DNA from: an uncultured Lachnospiraceae bacterium
GTDB taxonomy: Bacteria > Bacillota > Clostridia > Lachnospirales > Lachnospiraceae
Reading direction: 5' to 3'
Length of the DNA stretch: 64,000 nucleotides
NCBI GenBank assembly: GCA_900315735.1
Contig: ONAD01000006.1
Location: forward strand, 51,723-115,722
Below, one piece after another: positions 50,077 through 59,706 of the stretch. Positions within the stretch are counted from its first letter, which is position 1. Each line of letters opens with the position of its first letter. A model generated the notes under the pieces. The model was given only the letters and a program-made list of their open reading frames with translations. It did no database searches and was not told where the DNA came from. The position numbers and the translations under genes are program-made.

Positions 50077-52701
50077 TTAATTACCCTCTTCAATAAATGC
50101 ATCCAGTTGTTCCGGAGACATTAACACCTGTCGTGGCTTGGTTCCTTCGTCCGGTCCTACTACGCCAGCTTCTTCTAACTGATCCATAATTCTTGCTGCC
50201 CGGTTAAAACCAACTTTAAAATAACGCTGAATCATTCCGATGGAACCTTTGTCTTTATCAATCAAAAGCTTTGCTGCATCTAAGAAATAAGCGTCTCTGT
50301 CATCTCCGCCACCAGATGCCGCATCAGCACCAGTGCTTGCAGATACGGAAATATTGTTCATCCGCTCTTCGATATCACTGCTGTAGCCTTCGCCCTCGTT
50401 GTGTTCTTTTAAGAATTCAACTACATCCGACACTTCTTTATCGGATACAAACGCTCCCTGTACACGAAGCGGTTTCTGTAAGCCCTGCGGATAATAAAGC
50501 ATATCACCTTTTCCTAAAAGCTTTTCCGCACCATTCATATCAAGAATAGTTCTTGAATCTACACCGGATGTTACCGAAAATGCGATTCGGGATGGCATAT
50601 TTGCCTTAATCAGTCCGGTAATGACATTTACAGAAGGACGCTGCGTTGCAATAACAAGATGGATTCCTGCCGCTCTGGCAAGCTGTGCCAACCGGCAGAT
50701 AGCATCTTCCACATCCCCTGGTGCAACCATCATCAAATCTGCCAGCTCGTCCACGATAATTACAATCTGCGGCATCTTCTTTGGCTTATCCGGGTCATCA
50801 ATATCTTTGATTCCTTCCACCTTCTGGTTATAGCCCTTCAAATCACGGACACCATATTCTGCAAATTTCTGATAACGGTCTGTCATTTCAGCTACCGCCC
50901 AGTGCAATGCACCTGCTGCCTTCTTCGGGTCTGTTACAACCGGAATAAACAGATGTGGGATTCCATTGTATACACTTAACTCAACCACCTTCGGGTCAAT
51001 CATGATAAGCTTTACATCCTCCGGATCTGCCCGGTACAAAATACTCATAATAATCGTATTGATACAGACAGATTTACCGGAACCGGTAGCACCTGCAATC
51101 AGAAGATGCGGCATCTTTGCGATATCCGCAATCATGACTTTTCCGGCAATATCTTTTCCGGCTGCAAAAGCAATCGGTGATTTATTGGCATGAAACTCTT
51201 CGGATTCTACCAGATCGCGGAACATAACCGGAATGCTTTCTTTATTCGGCACCTCAATACCGATGGCTGCTTTGCCCGGAATTGGTGCTTCGATTCGGAT
51301 ATCTGCCGCTGCAAGGTTCATCTTGATATCGTCGGCTAAATTTACAATTTTGCTGACCTTGACACCCATTTCCGGCTGGAATTCATATCTTGTTACTGCC
51401 GGTCCGCAGTTAATAGCTGTAATCGTAATATTAATTCCGAAGTTCTTTAAAGTCTCTTTTAATTTTGCTGCTGTTTGATTCAGATAATCTCTGGTATCAC
51501 CGGAAGCACCTGCATTTCCTTTTTTCAGTAAATCTACCGGTGGAAATTCATATTTGCCGCCAGCGCTTTCCTGTTTTACGATGGATTCTTCTACTGCTGC
51601 TACTTCATCTTCGATTTCCATCTTATCCTGTTTCTTGTTTTTCCTTGGCTTTTCTTCTTCCATTACAGAATGTGCCGGTTGCATATTGCTTTCTGCCTTT
51701 GCCCCTGTAATCGGTTCCGGCTCATACGCTGGCTCAACTGCAGGTTCCATTACCGGTTCTACCGGTTTTACCTCTGCTCTGTGTATCGTTGCCACCGGTT
51801 CATTCAGTGTATGTATTATCGGTTCCTGCCATACCGGCTGCTCCATTTCCTGGCTGCCGTTGGTTGCCGTAAGTGCAACTTTATTTTCTTCCTGTACCAC
51901 CGGCATATCTTCGATATCACTCAAAGTAATTTCATTAATATCATCTGATTTATATTTCTTTTTATCCGGGGATGGTAATTTGGTATCCAATGCCACACCG
52001 CTTACCTTCTTTTCCATCCGTCGTCTTGCCTGCTCTTTTTCTCTTTCTTTCTCCCTCTCTTCCCGGCGTTCCTTGGCAGCATCCATACGACGGATTGCAT
52101 CATCCTTTGCTGAATCGTAAATGACTTTTCCGCCTTTTTGCATACCCTTCATAATAGAGCGTTCCGTAATCAGCACCAGTGAAATAATCAATACAATAAT
52201 GTCAATAACATAAGTACCCGGCACACCGAAATTCGGACACAGAAGCTGTTCTAATAATCCGCCGATAATTCCTCCACCGGCTTTACTGTCAAAGCCATAT
52301 TGGAAAGCAGATATTGCTCCGGCTTCCTTGCTGCTATCTGTTACCATCTGCACAAACAGGCATAAAAAGGATACAAATAATACCGCCGCCACAATTTTGA
52401 CTGCTGCTACTTTATTTTCCCGGTTAGACACTGCGAACACCACTGCCAAAAAGAGACAGATTGGGAACACATATGCCATTAATCCAAATATTCCAAAGAA
52501 AAAGGAACTGACTCCGCTTCCGATTTTTCCGCCGATTCCAAAATTAGCAAGCAGCAAAACAATACAGACTGCCAGTGTAATCCAAAGAATCACTTCATTC
52601 CGGAAGGATTGCTGCTGTTCCCGCTGTTTTCTTGCCTTTGATGCTGTTGTTCCTGTTGTTTTCTTCTTCTGAGTTGTCTTTTTTCTAGTTCCAGTTGCCA
52701 T
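50077..52701 (-). CDS. ftsK: DNA translocase FtsK/SpoIIIE
   Basis: An 874-residue protein. A basic N-terminal tail (rich in K, T and R) precedes four membrane helices (about 30-190), a charged and proline/glutamate-rich linker (about 210-400), the RecA-like motor with Walker [14 protein letters not shown] and Walker [14 protein letters not shown], and a C-terminal winged-helix gamma domain ([20 protein letters not shown]). It pumps chromosomes across closing septa, in spore formers also into the forespore. The ClpP-like gene and uppP lie upstream; the ClpP-like/SpoIIIE pairing is seen in Bacillus too. Confidence 0.96.
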   Translation of the reverse strand: MATGTRKKTTQKKKTTGTTASKARKQREQQQSFRNEVILWITLAVCIVLLLANFGIGGKIGSGVSSFFFGIFGLMAYVFPICLFLAVVFAVSNRENKVAAVKIVAAVLFVSFLCLFVQMVTDSSKEAGAISAFQYGFDSKAGGGIIGGLLEQLLCPNFGVPGTYVIDIIVLIISLVLITERSIMKGMQKGGKVIYDSAKDDAIRRMDAAKERREEREKEREKEQARRRMEKKVSGVALDTKLPSPDKKKYKSDDINEITLSDIEDMPVVQEENKVALTATNGSQEMEQPVWQEPIIHTLNEPVATIHRAEVKPVEPVMEPAVEPAYEPEPITGAKAESNMQPAHSVMEEEKPRKNKKQDKMEIEDEVAAVEESIVKQESAGGKYEFPPVDLLKKGNAGASGDTRDYLNQTAAKLKETLKNFGINITITAINCGPAVTRYEFQPEMGVKVSKIVNLADDIKMNLAAADIRIEAPIPGKAAIGIEVPNKESIPVMFRDLVESEEFHANKSPIAFAAGKDIAGKVMIADIAKMPHLLIAGATGSGKSVCINTIIMSILYRADPEDVKLIMIDPKVVELSVYNGIPHLFIPVVTDPKKAAGALHWAVAEMTDRYQKFAEYGVRDLKGYNQKVEGIKDIDDPDKPKKMPQIVIIVDELADLMMVAPGDVEDAICRLAQLARAAGIHLVIATQRPSVNVITGLIKANMPSRIAFSVTSGVDSRTILDMNGAEKLLGKGDMLYYPQGLQKPLRVQGAFVSDKEVSDVVEFLKEHNEGEGYSSDIEERMNNISVSASTGADAASGGGDDRDAYFLDAAKLLIDKDKGSIGMIQRYFKVGFNRAARIMDQLEEAGVVGPDEGTKPRQVLMSPEQLDAFIEEGN

Positions 52702-52714
52702 TTCAATCTCCCGT

Positions 52715-53587
52715 TTACATATAAAAATATCCTCCTATTGATACCAGTCCCATTATGAGACAGTAGATGGAAAATATCATGAATTTCTTTTTGCGCACTA
52801 CTACCAGCATGGTCTTAATGCAGATATAACCGACTACCGCTGCCACCAGCGTTCCAACTATGTAATTCAAAATATCTGCAGACTGTAATGCTGCAAATTC
52901 AACATCCTTAATCTCTACTACCAGTGCTCCCAGTATTGCCGGAATAGACATGATAAAAGAATATTTTACCGCAAATTTGCGGGTCATTCCGGTAGAAAGA
53001 CATGCTGTGATTGTGGTTCCTGACCGAGATAAGCCCGGCATGGTTGCGATTCCCTGACTGATACCAATTAAAAATGCATTGGTATAAGTTACCTGCTTTG
53101 GTGTCTTTCCGCCATCCGGAATCCGGTCTGCAATAAATAAAAGCACTGCCGTAATAATCAGGCAGATTCCAGGAACCAGTAAAATCTGCTCTGCCGCAGA
53201 TACCAAATCTTTCGCTGCTATTCCAATGATTCCGGTTGGAATCGTGGAAACAATGACAAGCATCACAAATTTCCGGTAACTGTTATGCACGATTTTACGG
53301 TATGGTAAATCTTCTTTTGTTATCACACGTTTAAAAAAAGTTGCCACATTTACAAAAAAATCGCCAATAATGGCAAAGCCTTCTTTCATCATGCGGAAAA
53401 TATCTTTGTAGTATACAATAAATACGGCAATCAGTGTTCCGATGTGAAGCAGAATATCGAAAAACATTCCGCCGGTTTCTATTTGAAAAAACTGTTTAAA
53501 TATTGCCAGATGACCGGAACTGCTTACCGGCAGAAACTCGGTTAACCCCTGTATCAGACCTAATAAAACAGACTGTAATAATGACAT
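52715..53587 (-). CDS. uppP: Undecaprenyl-diphosphatase UppP/BacA
   Basis: A 290-residue polytopic membrane protein. The two active-site signatures are present: [17 protein letters not shown] near the N-terminus and [16 protein letters not shown] in the second half. It dephosphorylates undecaprenyl pyrophosphate, recycling the lipid carrier for wall synthesis; overexpression gives bacitracin resistance. ATG 53587 follows AAGGAGG; a frame open to 53686 overlaps the ClpP-like gene and is not needed. Confidence 0.96.
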   Translation of the reverse strand: MSLLQSVLLGLIQGLTEFLPVSSSGHLAIFKQFFQIETGGMFFDILLHIGTLIAVFIVYYKDIFRMMKEGFAIIGDFFVNVATFFKRVITKEDLPYRKIVHNSYRKFVMLVIVSTIPTGIIGIAAKDLVSAAEQILLVPGICLIITAVLLFIADRIPDGGKTPKQVTYTNAFLIGISQGIATMPGLSRSGTTITACLSTGMTRKFAVKYSFIMSIPAILGALVVEIKDVEFAALQSADILNYIVGTLVAAVVGYICIKTMLVVVRKKKFMIFSIYCLIMGLVSIGGYFYM

Positions 53588-53676
53588 AGCTGCCTCCTTG
53601 GTATCTCTCACTACAGTTACGTGTATAAAATTATCAACACTGTGCATTAGTATACCATATTTTGATGCGTTTGTCA

Positions 53677-54525
53677 TTACAGGCATTCGTTTTTCTGTTC
53701 TCTTATAATCTCATGCAATTTATGAAGTGCCTGGTCGATTCCCCCCACTTCGTCAATCAATCCTTCTTTTACTGCATCCGCTCCTACAAGAATTGTTCCC
53801 AAATCCTTTGTCAGCATGGTGGTATTCATCATGAGCTGCTCTAATCTTTTTTCATCCGCTCTGCTGTGAGATGCTATAAAATGAATAATCCGATTCTGCA
53901 TCTGCTGGAAATAATCATAAGTTGGCGGTGCTCCGATTACCGTTCCGCTCATACGCACCGGATGGATGACCATAGTTCCCGATGGCACAATAAAAGAATA
54001 GTCCGTTGAAACCGCCAGCGGAACACCAATGGAATGACTTCCGCCTAAGACAAGGGACACTGTCGGTTTACTTAAGGAAGATATCATTTCTGCAATGGCA
54101 AGTCCGGATTCCACATCACCGCCTACCGTATTCAAAAGCACAAGAACACCATCCACCTGGTCAGAATCTTCTATTTCTGCAAGCTTCGGCAGTACATGCT
54201 CATATTTCGTTGTCTTGGTATTGGAAGAAAGACATTCATGACCTTCAATCTCACCAATCACCGATAATAAATGAATCTTCTGATGCCATCGGCTTTCTGC
54301 TAAAGAAAGCTGGCCGGATTCCCTGATCAGTTCCTGTTCGTCTAACTGTTCCTTTTTTGATTCATCTTTTTTCCGTTCTTTGTTTTCTGCTTTTTCAATT
54401 TTTGATTCTGTATTTTGTAATTCTTTGTTTTTCATCACTTTATTTTCCACTGTTTTATTTTTAATCGCATCTGTTGCTCTTTCTGCATGCTGATTCTCTT
54501 CCTGTAATTTTTCTTTCTGCTCCAT
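53677..54525 (-). CDS. ClpP-family serine protease, TepA/YmfB-like
   Basis: A 282-residue protein. The N-terminal 90 residues are highly charged, rich in K, E and N, and predicted coiled coil. The rest is a ClpP fold: GGDVESGLAIAEMISSL, the nucleophile Ser in GGSHSIGVPLAVS, and a VIHPVRMSG segment holding the catalytic His. Bacillus TepA (YmfB) is encoded just before spoIIIE, the same context with uppP inserted here. TepA was proposed to affect protein export or signal-peptide degradation. It lacks the Clp ATPase docking features I could confirm. Confidence 0.82.
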   Translation of the reverse strand: MEQKEKLQEENQHAERATDAIKNKTVENKVMKNKELQNTESKIEKAENKERKKDESKKEQLDEQELIRESGQLSLAESRWHQKIHLLSVIGEIEGHECLSSNTKTTKYEHVLPKLAEIEDSDQVDGVLVLLNTVGGDVESGLAIAEMISSLSKPTVSLVLGGSHSIGVPLAVSTDYSFIVPSGTMVIHPVRMSGTVIGAPPTYDYFQQMQNRIIHFIASHSRADEKRLEQLMMNTTMLTKDLGTILVGADAVKEGLIDEVGGIDQALHKLHEIIREQKNECL

Positions 54526-54546
54526 ATCGTATGCTCCCTTCTTTAC

Positions 54547-54656
54547 CGCCCGGCGGCAACTACGAGAAACACGCTTTGCGAGTTTCTCGAGTTATCGCGG
54601 TGCTCGCCAAATCTGCATGCAAGCATGCGATTTTTCTCGCTACCCGCGTAAAAAAT
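54547..54656 (-). repeat. Long copy of the dispersed repeat behind the glgA terminator
   Basis: On the minus strand: TTTTTACGCGGGTAGC, a GCATGC-TT-GCATGC palindrome, then a hairpin CGAGAAAC/GTTTCTCG (54563-54589, with CGC/GCG inside) and GTAGTTGCCG. The first and last blocks match the copy at 2219-2262. It lies between the ClpP-like gene and glgA, in a gap with no gene. Confidence 0.55.
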
Positions 54657-54687
54657 AAGACAGGCAGTTTACACTGTCTGTCTTATT
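54654..54687 (-). terminator. Terminator after glgA
   Basis: A 15-bp stem with one G-T pair (54687-54673 with 54668-54654), a 4-base loop, then TTTTTT on the minus strand. Confidence 0.88.
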
Positions 54688-54707
54688 ATCTACATGATAT
54701 TCTTTTT

Positions 54708-56165
54708 TTATACCGGCCAGCCCTTTAAATAATTGTAAAGGTTCTCATAACGGCACTTGGAGCTCTTCCAGGAGAAGTCTTTTGCCATGCCGCGGTCAAT
54801 AATCTGATTCCACTGTTTCTTCTTATCGAAGAAAATGTGTTTGGAATAATTGATAACGGAAAGCATTTCCTCACCATTGTAATTACTGAAGGAGAATCCG
54901 TCTCCGGTATTGTCATATTCATTATATGGTACAACGGTATCTTTTAATCCACCGGTCTCACGGACGATTGGTACCGTTCCGTAGCGGAAGGAAATAAGCT
55001 GTGTCAGTCCGCATGGTTCAAACCGGGATGGCATTAAGAAGGCATCGGCAGATGCATATAACTTATGTGCCAGATCATCGGAATAACAGATATTTGCAGA
55101 TACTCGATCCGGATATTTCCATGCATAATAGCGGAACATATTCTCATACTGGCCTTCACCGGTTCCGATTACCACAAGCTGTGTGAAGTCATCTACGATA
55201 CGGTCAATCACAAAGTTAATCAAATCTAAGCCCTTCTGGTCTGTCAGACGGGAAATAAGACCAATCATATATTTCTTCTTATCTACGGTCAGTCCTAAGT
55301 CTTCCTGTAATTTCAGCTTATTATTGACTTTCTTCTTACGGAAAGATTCTGCATCATAGTTACAGTAAATCTTATTATCCGTTGCCGGATTGTAAACCTG
55401 ATAATCAATACCATTTACAATTCCCTGCATATCATAATGACGGGCAGAAAGCAGACCATTTAAGCCTTCACCGTAATATTCTGTCTGAATCTCATTGGCA
55501 TAAGAATCACTGACTGTCGTAATGTAGTCTGCATAAACCAGACCACCCTTTAACATATTGGCATCTTTCTTGTATTCCAGCTTATCCGGTGTGAAAAGTG
55601 ATGCCGGAAGTCCGGTCAATCCCTGCATGGTCTTAATATCCCATACACCCTGGAATTTTAAGTTATGAATGGTCATAACAGACTTCATGCCCCAGAAGAA
55701 CATATCTCCCTGGAACTCATTTTTCAGATATACCGGAATAAGACCTGTTTCCCAGTCATGACAGTGGATGATATCCGGCTGGAATCCGATTACCGGAAGC
55801 ATGGATAATACTGCCTTATCAAAGAAACAGAATTTTTCGATGTCCTGTCTGATATTTCCATAAGGTGAGAAACAGTCAAAATACTCTTTATTATCGATAA
55901 AATAATATGTAATTCCATCTAATTCATATTTTAATACACCTACATATTTGCTTGGAATATAAGAACCTGTTCCCATGTAAAAATGTGTTACATATTCAAA
56001 CTGACTCCGGAAATGTTCCGGTATACAACTATAGTTTGGAATTACCACACGAATATCCCAATACTGAGGGTCAAATTCTTTTGGCAGTGCACCACACACG
56101 TCCGCAAGCCCTCCGGTTTTAATAAATGGTACACACTCTGATGCTGCAAATAGAATTTTCTTCAT
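54708..56165 (-). CDS. glgA: Glycogen synthase GlgA
   Basis: A 485-residue GT-B glycosyltransferase of family GT5. The ADP-glucose motif KTGGLADV lies at residues about 17-24, HCHDWETGLIPVYL follows, and the C-terminal half has SRLTDQKGLDL and the EPCGLTQLISFRYGTVPIVRETGGL motif. It extends alpha-1,4-glucan from ADP-glucose. No glgB, glgC, glgD or glgP lies near, so the other glycogen genes must be elsewhere. It follows metY by 18 bases; the pairing has no clear metabolic logic. Confidence 0.95.
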   Translation of the reverse strand: MKKILFAASECVPFIKTGGLADVCGALPKEFDPQYWDIRVVIPNYSCIPEHFRSQFEYVTHFYMGTGSYIPSKYVGVLKYELDGITYYFIDNKEYFDCFSPYGNIRQDIEKFCFFDKAVLSMLPVIGFQPDIIHCHDWETGLIPVYLKNEFQGDMFFWGMKSVMTIHNLKFQGVWDIKTMQGLTGLPASLFTPDKLEYKKDANMLKGGLVYADYITTVSDSYANEIQTEYYGEGLNGLLSARHYDMQGIVNGIDYQVYNPATDNKIYCNYDAESFRKKKVNNKLKLQEDLGLTVDKKKYMIGLISRLTDQKGLDLINFVIDRIVDDFTQLVVIGTGEGQYENMFRYYAWKYPDRVSANICYSDDLAHKLYASADAFLMPSRFEPCGLTQLISFRYGTVPIVRETGGLKDTVVPYNEYDNTGDGFSFSNYNGEEMLSVINYSKHIFFDKKKQWNQIIDRGMAKDFSWKSSKCRYENLYNYLKGWPV

Positions 56166-56183
56166 TTTGATACCCCTTTCTGC

Positions 56184-57467
56184 TTATACATTTTCCAATG
56201 CCTGCTCCAAATCTGCAATGATATCGTTTACATTTTCTGTTCCGACGGAAAGCCGAATCAAATCCGGTGCAACACCGGCTTCAATTAACTGCTCATCTGT
56301 CATCTGACGATGGGTATGGCTGGCAGGATGCAGGACACAGGTTCTGGAATCTGCCACATGTGTTACAATTGCCGCCAGTTTCAAATGATCCATAAAGGAT
56401 ACGGATACTTCTCTTCCGCCTTTTAAACCAAATGAGATAACGCCACAGGTGCCATTTGGCATATATTTTTCTGCCAGTGCATGATATTTATTATCCTTTA
56501 AGCCCGGGTACTCTACCCATGCCACTTTATCATTTGCATTTAAGTATTCTGCTACCTTCTGTGCATTTTCACAATGTCTTGGCACTCTTAAATGTAAGGT
56601 TTCCAGTCCGACATTCAGTAAGAAGGAATTCATCGGAGACGGAATGGAGCCCAGATCACGCATAAGCTGTGCTGTTGCTTTTTCAATATATGCAAGCTTT
56701 CCGAACTTCTGTGTATATATAATTCCATGATAGGATTCATCCGGCTGTGTCAGTCCCGGATATTTATCCTTATATTTCTCCCAGTCAAAATTACCACTGT
56801 CTACAATACATCCACCTACTGCCATGGCATGTCCATCCATATACTTAGTGGTAGAATGTGTTACGATATCTGCTCCCCATTCAAACGGTCTGCAGTTAAT
56901 CGGTGTGGCAAATGTATTATCTACAATAAGCGGTACTCCATGTTCATGGGCAACCCGTGCAAACTTCTCAATATCAAGCACCACAAGAGATGGATTGGAT
57001 AAGGTCTCTGCAACCACTGCCTTGGTATTTGGTAAAAATGCTGCTGCAAGTTCTTCTTCCGATGCATCCGGATCCACAAAGGTACAGGAAATTCCCTGCT
57101 TCTTAAGTGTCGTTCCCAGCAGATTAAAAGTTCCACCATATAAGGAGCTGGATGCCACAATATGGTCTCCTGCTTCACAGATATTAAATACCGCAAAATA
57201 GTTGGCTGCCTGTCCGGATGAAGTCAGCATTGCTGCAATACCGCCCTCTAAATCCGCAATCTTTGCTGCTACCGCATCATTGGTCGGATTCTGAAGTCTC
57301 GTATAAAAATATCCGGCTTCCTCTAAATCAAATAACCGTCCCATCTGGTCACTGGTATCATATTTAAATGTAGTACTCTGGTAAATCGGTAATACTCTCG
57401 GTTCCCCCTTGGTTGGTTTCCAGCCAGACTGAATACATTTTGTCTCAATCTGATAATTCTCTTCCAT
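56184..57467 (-). CDS. metY: O-acetylhomoserine aminocarboxypropyltransferase (MetY)
   Basis: A 427-residue Cys/Met-metabolism PLP enzyme. YQSTTFKYDTSDQMG opens it; FYTRLQNPTNDAVAAKIADLEGG, SSGQAANYF and the PLP lysine in THSTTKYMDGHA are typical, and the C-terminus has the DSRTCVLHPASHTHRQM segment. It makes homocysteine (or cysteine) from O-acetylhomoserine (or O-acetylserine) and sulfide. I found no S-box or T-box in the roughly 90-base upstream gap, which mainly holds the yebC terminator. Ribosome site AAGGAGAAG. Confidence 0.95.
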   Translation of the reverse strand: MEENYQIETKCIQSGWKPTKGEPRVLPIYQSTTFKYDTSDQMGRLFDLEEAGYFYTRLQNPTNDAVAAKIADLEGGIAAMLTSSGQAANYFAVFNICEAGDHIVASSSLYGGTFNLLGTTLKKQGISCTFVDPDASEEELAAAFLPNTKAVVAETLSNPSLVVLDIEKFARVAHEHGVPLIVDNTFATPINCRPFEWGADIVTHSTTKYMDGHAMAVGGCIVDSGNFDWEKYKDKYPGLTQPDESYHGIIYTQKFGKLAYIEKATAQLMRDLGSIPSPMNSFLLNVGLETLHLRVPRHCENAQKVAEYLNANDKVAWVEYPGLKDNKYHALAEKYMPNGTCGVISFGLKGGREVSVSFMDHLKLAAIVTHVADSRTCVLHPASHTHRQMTDEQLIEAGVAPDLIRLSVGTENVNDIIADLEQALENV

Positions 57468-57509
57468 CTTCCCTTCTCCTTTATACCATATGTAATATAT
57501 TATTAGAAA

Positions 57510-57552
57510 ATACCTGCATCTATCTATCCTTGTCTCTGATAAATGCAGGTAT
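57510..57552 (-). terminator. Terminator after yebC
   Basis: A perfect 10-bp stem ATACCTGCAT/ATGCAGGTAT (57552-57543 with 57519-57510), then TTTTC on the minus strand. The loop is 23 bases. Confidence 0.75.
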
Positions 57553-57557
57553 CAGTT

Positions 57558-58286
57558 TTATTCCTCCCAGTTGTGATATACTTCCTGTACATCATCATCT
57601 TCATCCAGAAGATCCAAGATTCTCTGGATATTAGTAATATCCTTCTCATCGGTTAAGGAAACATAGGTCTGAGGAATCATGGTAACCTCAGCACTTGCCA
57701 TTGGAATATTTTCTGCTTCCAAAGCTTCACGTACTGCACTGAAATCATCCGGTGCTGTGATTACTTCAAAGCTGTCTTCCTCTTCTGAGAAATCCTCTGC
57801 TCCGGCATCCAATGCCATCATCATCAGATCGTCTGCATCCATATCGCAGTCTTCTTTGGCAATAATAATCTGCCCCTTCTGGTCAAAAAGATAAGATACA
57901 CAGCCCTGTGTTCCGATATTTCCCTGTCCCTTTGTAAATGCATTTCTTACATTTGCAGCAGTACGGTTCTTGTTATCGGTTAATGCGTCTACGATAATTG
58001 CAGTTCCGCTTGGACCGTATCCTTCATAAGTAACCTGTACATAATTTACGGAATCACCGTCTCCGGCTGCTTTTTTAATACCACGCTCGATGGTATCATT
58101 TGGCATGTTATTCGCCTTTGCTTTTGCAATTACATCTCTTAATTTGCTGTTGTTAGCAGGGTCTGCTCCACCCTCTTTTACCGCAATTGCAATTTCACGT
58201 CCTATAATTGTAAATATTTTTCCTTTTGCCGCATCATTTTTCTCTTTCTTATGTTTGATATTGGCAAACTTGGAATGTCCTGACAT
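57558..58286 (-). CDS. yebC: YebC/TACO1-family translation regulator
   Basis: A 242-residue protein, the standard YebC length. [20 protein letters not shown] is the hallmark start (usually GHSKWANIKH), followed by [40 protein letters not shown] and the closing [10 protein letters not shown]. YebC was named as a transcriptional regulator, but recent work places it at ribosomes, easing translation of proline-rich stretches. It follows the CorC-like gene by 33 bases. Confidence 0.96.
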   Translation of the reverse strand: MSGHSKFANIKHKKEKNDAAKGKIFTIIGREIAIAVKEGGADPANNSKLRDVIAKAKANNMPNDTIERGIKKAAGDGDSVNYVQVTYEGYGPSGTAIIVDALTDNKNRTAANVRNAFTKGQGNIGTQGCVSYLFDQKGQIIIAKEDCDMDADDLMMMALDAGAEDFSEEEDSFEVITAPDDFSAVREALEAENIPMASAEVTMIPQTYVSLTDEKDITNIQRILDLLDEDDDVQEVYHNWEE

Positions 58287-58319
58287 AATAAATCCTCTTT
58301 TCTATCCGTATTTCGTGTA

Positions 58320-59228
58320 TTATTCTACCATTTTTTCATCCTGCTGACAAGTCGCAGTGTCAGACTCGGCAGATTCTTCCGTTTCCGGAACAACATGTAC
58401 ATATTTTATCATCTTATCTTCCACGGAAAGTACTTCGAAAATATAGCCTTTGTATTTTACTTCAAAGACTTCGTGCTCCGATGGAATTTTATCAATAAGA
58501 GAAATCAGAAGACCATTTAAAGTATCATAATCCTCATCTTCAAAATCAAGATTCAGTGCTTCGCCTACATCCTCTAACGGAGTCATTCCATTCATTACAA
58601 ATGTTCCGTCCGGTTTCTTCTCGATAAAGGTATCTTCCTCGTCGTGCTCATCTAAAATATTTCCGACGATTTCCTCTAAAATATCTTCCATGGTGACCAG
58701 TCCGGCTGTCTGACCATATTCATCCACAACAATTACCATATGCTCCTTTGCCGACTGCATCTCCTGAAACAATGCATTGATATTGCGTGTTTCCGGTATG
58801 AAATCCACCGGACGGATCAACCCATCAATTTCCTTAATCGGCTTCTTTAAAAGCTCCGGCTGTCTGCTGTAGGATAAAGTCTCTTTGATATGTAATACTC
58901 CGATAATATTGTCTATGGTATCAGAGTATACCGGCATTCTCGAATAATGGCTTTCTATCACCAGGGTGATTACATCTTCAAAAATGTCATTTCCATCCAG
59001 TGCAGAAATATTTTTGCGGTGTGTCATAATATCACCGGCTTCTTTATCGCCAAATTCAAAGATATTATGTATCATCTCCGCTTCATTTTCCCGAAGGACT
59101 CCCTGCTCATGGCCTTCATTTACCATGGAAATAATTTCTTCCTCTGTTACATCCTCGGAATCTTTGAATGGAAGTTTATGAAAAAATTTCTTTAAAAATC
59201 CTGTATTCGGACTCCCGCCGTCATCCAT
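58320..59228 (-). CDS. CorC-like CBS-domain protein (hemolysin family) without membrane domain
   Basis: A 302-residue soluble protein. A short N-terminal region is followed by a helix of the EEIISMVNEGHEQGVL type, a CBS pair (about 65-185, DIMTHRKNISALDGND start, VDEYGQTAGLVTMEDILEEIVG end) and the CorC/HlyC transporter-associated domain (about 200-285, DTLNGLLISLIDKIP). It lacks the DUF21 membrane domain, so resembles E. coli CorC, implicated in magnesium and cobalt efflux. The C-terminal tail is acidic. It has its own near-consensus promoter. Confidence 0.88.
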   Translation of the reverse strand: MDDGGSPNTGFLKKFFHKLPFKDSEDVTEEEIISMVNEGHEQGVLRENEAEMIHNIFEFGDKEAGDIMTHRKNISALDGNDIFEDVITLVIESHYSRMPVYSDTIDNIIGVLHIKETLSYSRQPELLKKPIKEIDGLIRPVDFIPETRNINALFQEMQSAKEHMVIVVDEYGQTAGLVTMEDILEEIVGNILDEHDEEDTFIEKKPDGTFVMNGMTPLEDVGEALNLDFEDEDYDTLNGLLISLIDKIPSEHEVFEVKYKGYIFEVLSVEDKMIKYVHVVPETEESAESDTATCQQDEKMVE

Positions 59229-59264
59229 TTTTGAATACTCTCCTTTTTATACATATTTCTGAAA

Positions 59265-59293
59265 AATATAACATTTTAGGCAAAAATAGTCAA
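59265..59293 (-). promoter_or_regulatory. Promoter of the corC-like/yebC unit
   Basis: TTGACT (59293-59288), a 17-base spacer, TATATT (59270-59265) on the minus strand, beginning 2 bases past the mazF stop. Confidence 0.75.
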
Positions 59294-59294
59294 G

Positions 59295-59642
59295 TTATGT
59301 ATATAATTCCAGACTAATCTTCAGTGCTTTGTCGATTTTCGACAGAATCCTTCCATCCAGATGGCACACTTTATCTTTTAATCGCGTCTTATCAATGGTA
59401 CGAAGCTGTTCCAGTAAAATAACCGAATCTTTTACAATGTCATATTCATGACAGGACAGCTCCACATGGGTCGGCAGCTTCGCCTTATTCATCTGTGATG
59501 TGATTGCGGCACAGATAACCGTAGGACTGTGTCGGTTTCCTACATCATTCTGTATAATCAGAACCGGTCTGATTCCGCCCTGTTCCGAGCCTACTACCGG
59601 TCTTAAATCCGCATAATAGATATCTCCTCGTCTGATAATCAT
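59295..59642 (-). CDS. mazF: MazF-type endoribonuclease toxin (NdoA/EndoA-like)
   Basis: A 115-residue PemK/MazF-fold protein, starting [32 protein letters not shown] and containing the VICAAITSQ strand and [17 protein letters not shown], all close to Bacillus NdoA, which cuts single-stranded RNA at UACAU. In Bacillus the order is alr-ndoAI-ndoA; here alr is followed directly by mazF with only 64 bases between, so there is no room for an antitoxin gene. ATG 59642 follows GGAG by 8 bases; that site lies in one arm of a 9-bp inverted repeat. Confidence 0.9.
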   Translation of the reverse strand: MIIRRGDIYYADLRPVVGSEQGGIRPVLIIQNDVGNRHSPTVICAAITSQMNKAKLPTHVELSCHEYDIVKDSVILLEQLRTIDKTRLKDKVCHLDGRILSKIDKALKISLELYT

Positions 59643-59644
59643 AA

Positions 59645-59701
59645 TATACACTCCATAGAATAGGTTTTACTGAAAGTATTACCAATTTTATCGAGTGTAT
59701 A
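59645..59701 (-). promoter_or_regulatory. Inverted repeat covering the mazF ribosome site, and possible internal promoter
   Basis: TATACACTC (59701-59693) and GAGTGTATA (59653-59645) can pair in the alr-mazF transcript and would bury the mazF GGAG site. Between them, TTGGTA (59685-59680), a 17-base spacer and TATTCT (59662-59657) form a possible promoter whose transcript would lack the first arm. Confidence 0.5.
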
Positions 59702-59706
59702 CTGTT

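Noticed and set aside
51554..52120. Long open frame (188 codons) on the plus strand inside ftsK.
   Set aside because: It is antisense to the low-complexity linker of ftsK, rich in Ser and Ile with no domain, and has no ribosome site; it is a shadow of the real gene. Other antisense frames in long genes were rejected for the same reason.
57468..57557. S-box or T-box leader before metY.
   Set aside because: The 90-base gap is accounted for by the yebC terminator and the metY ribosome site; no T-box or SAM-aptamer core sequence is present.
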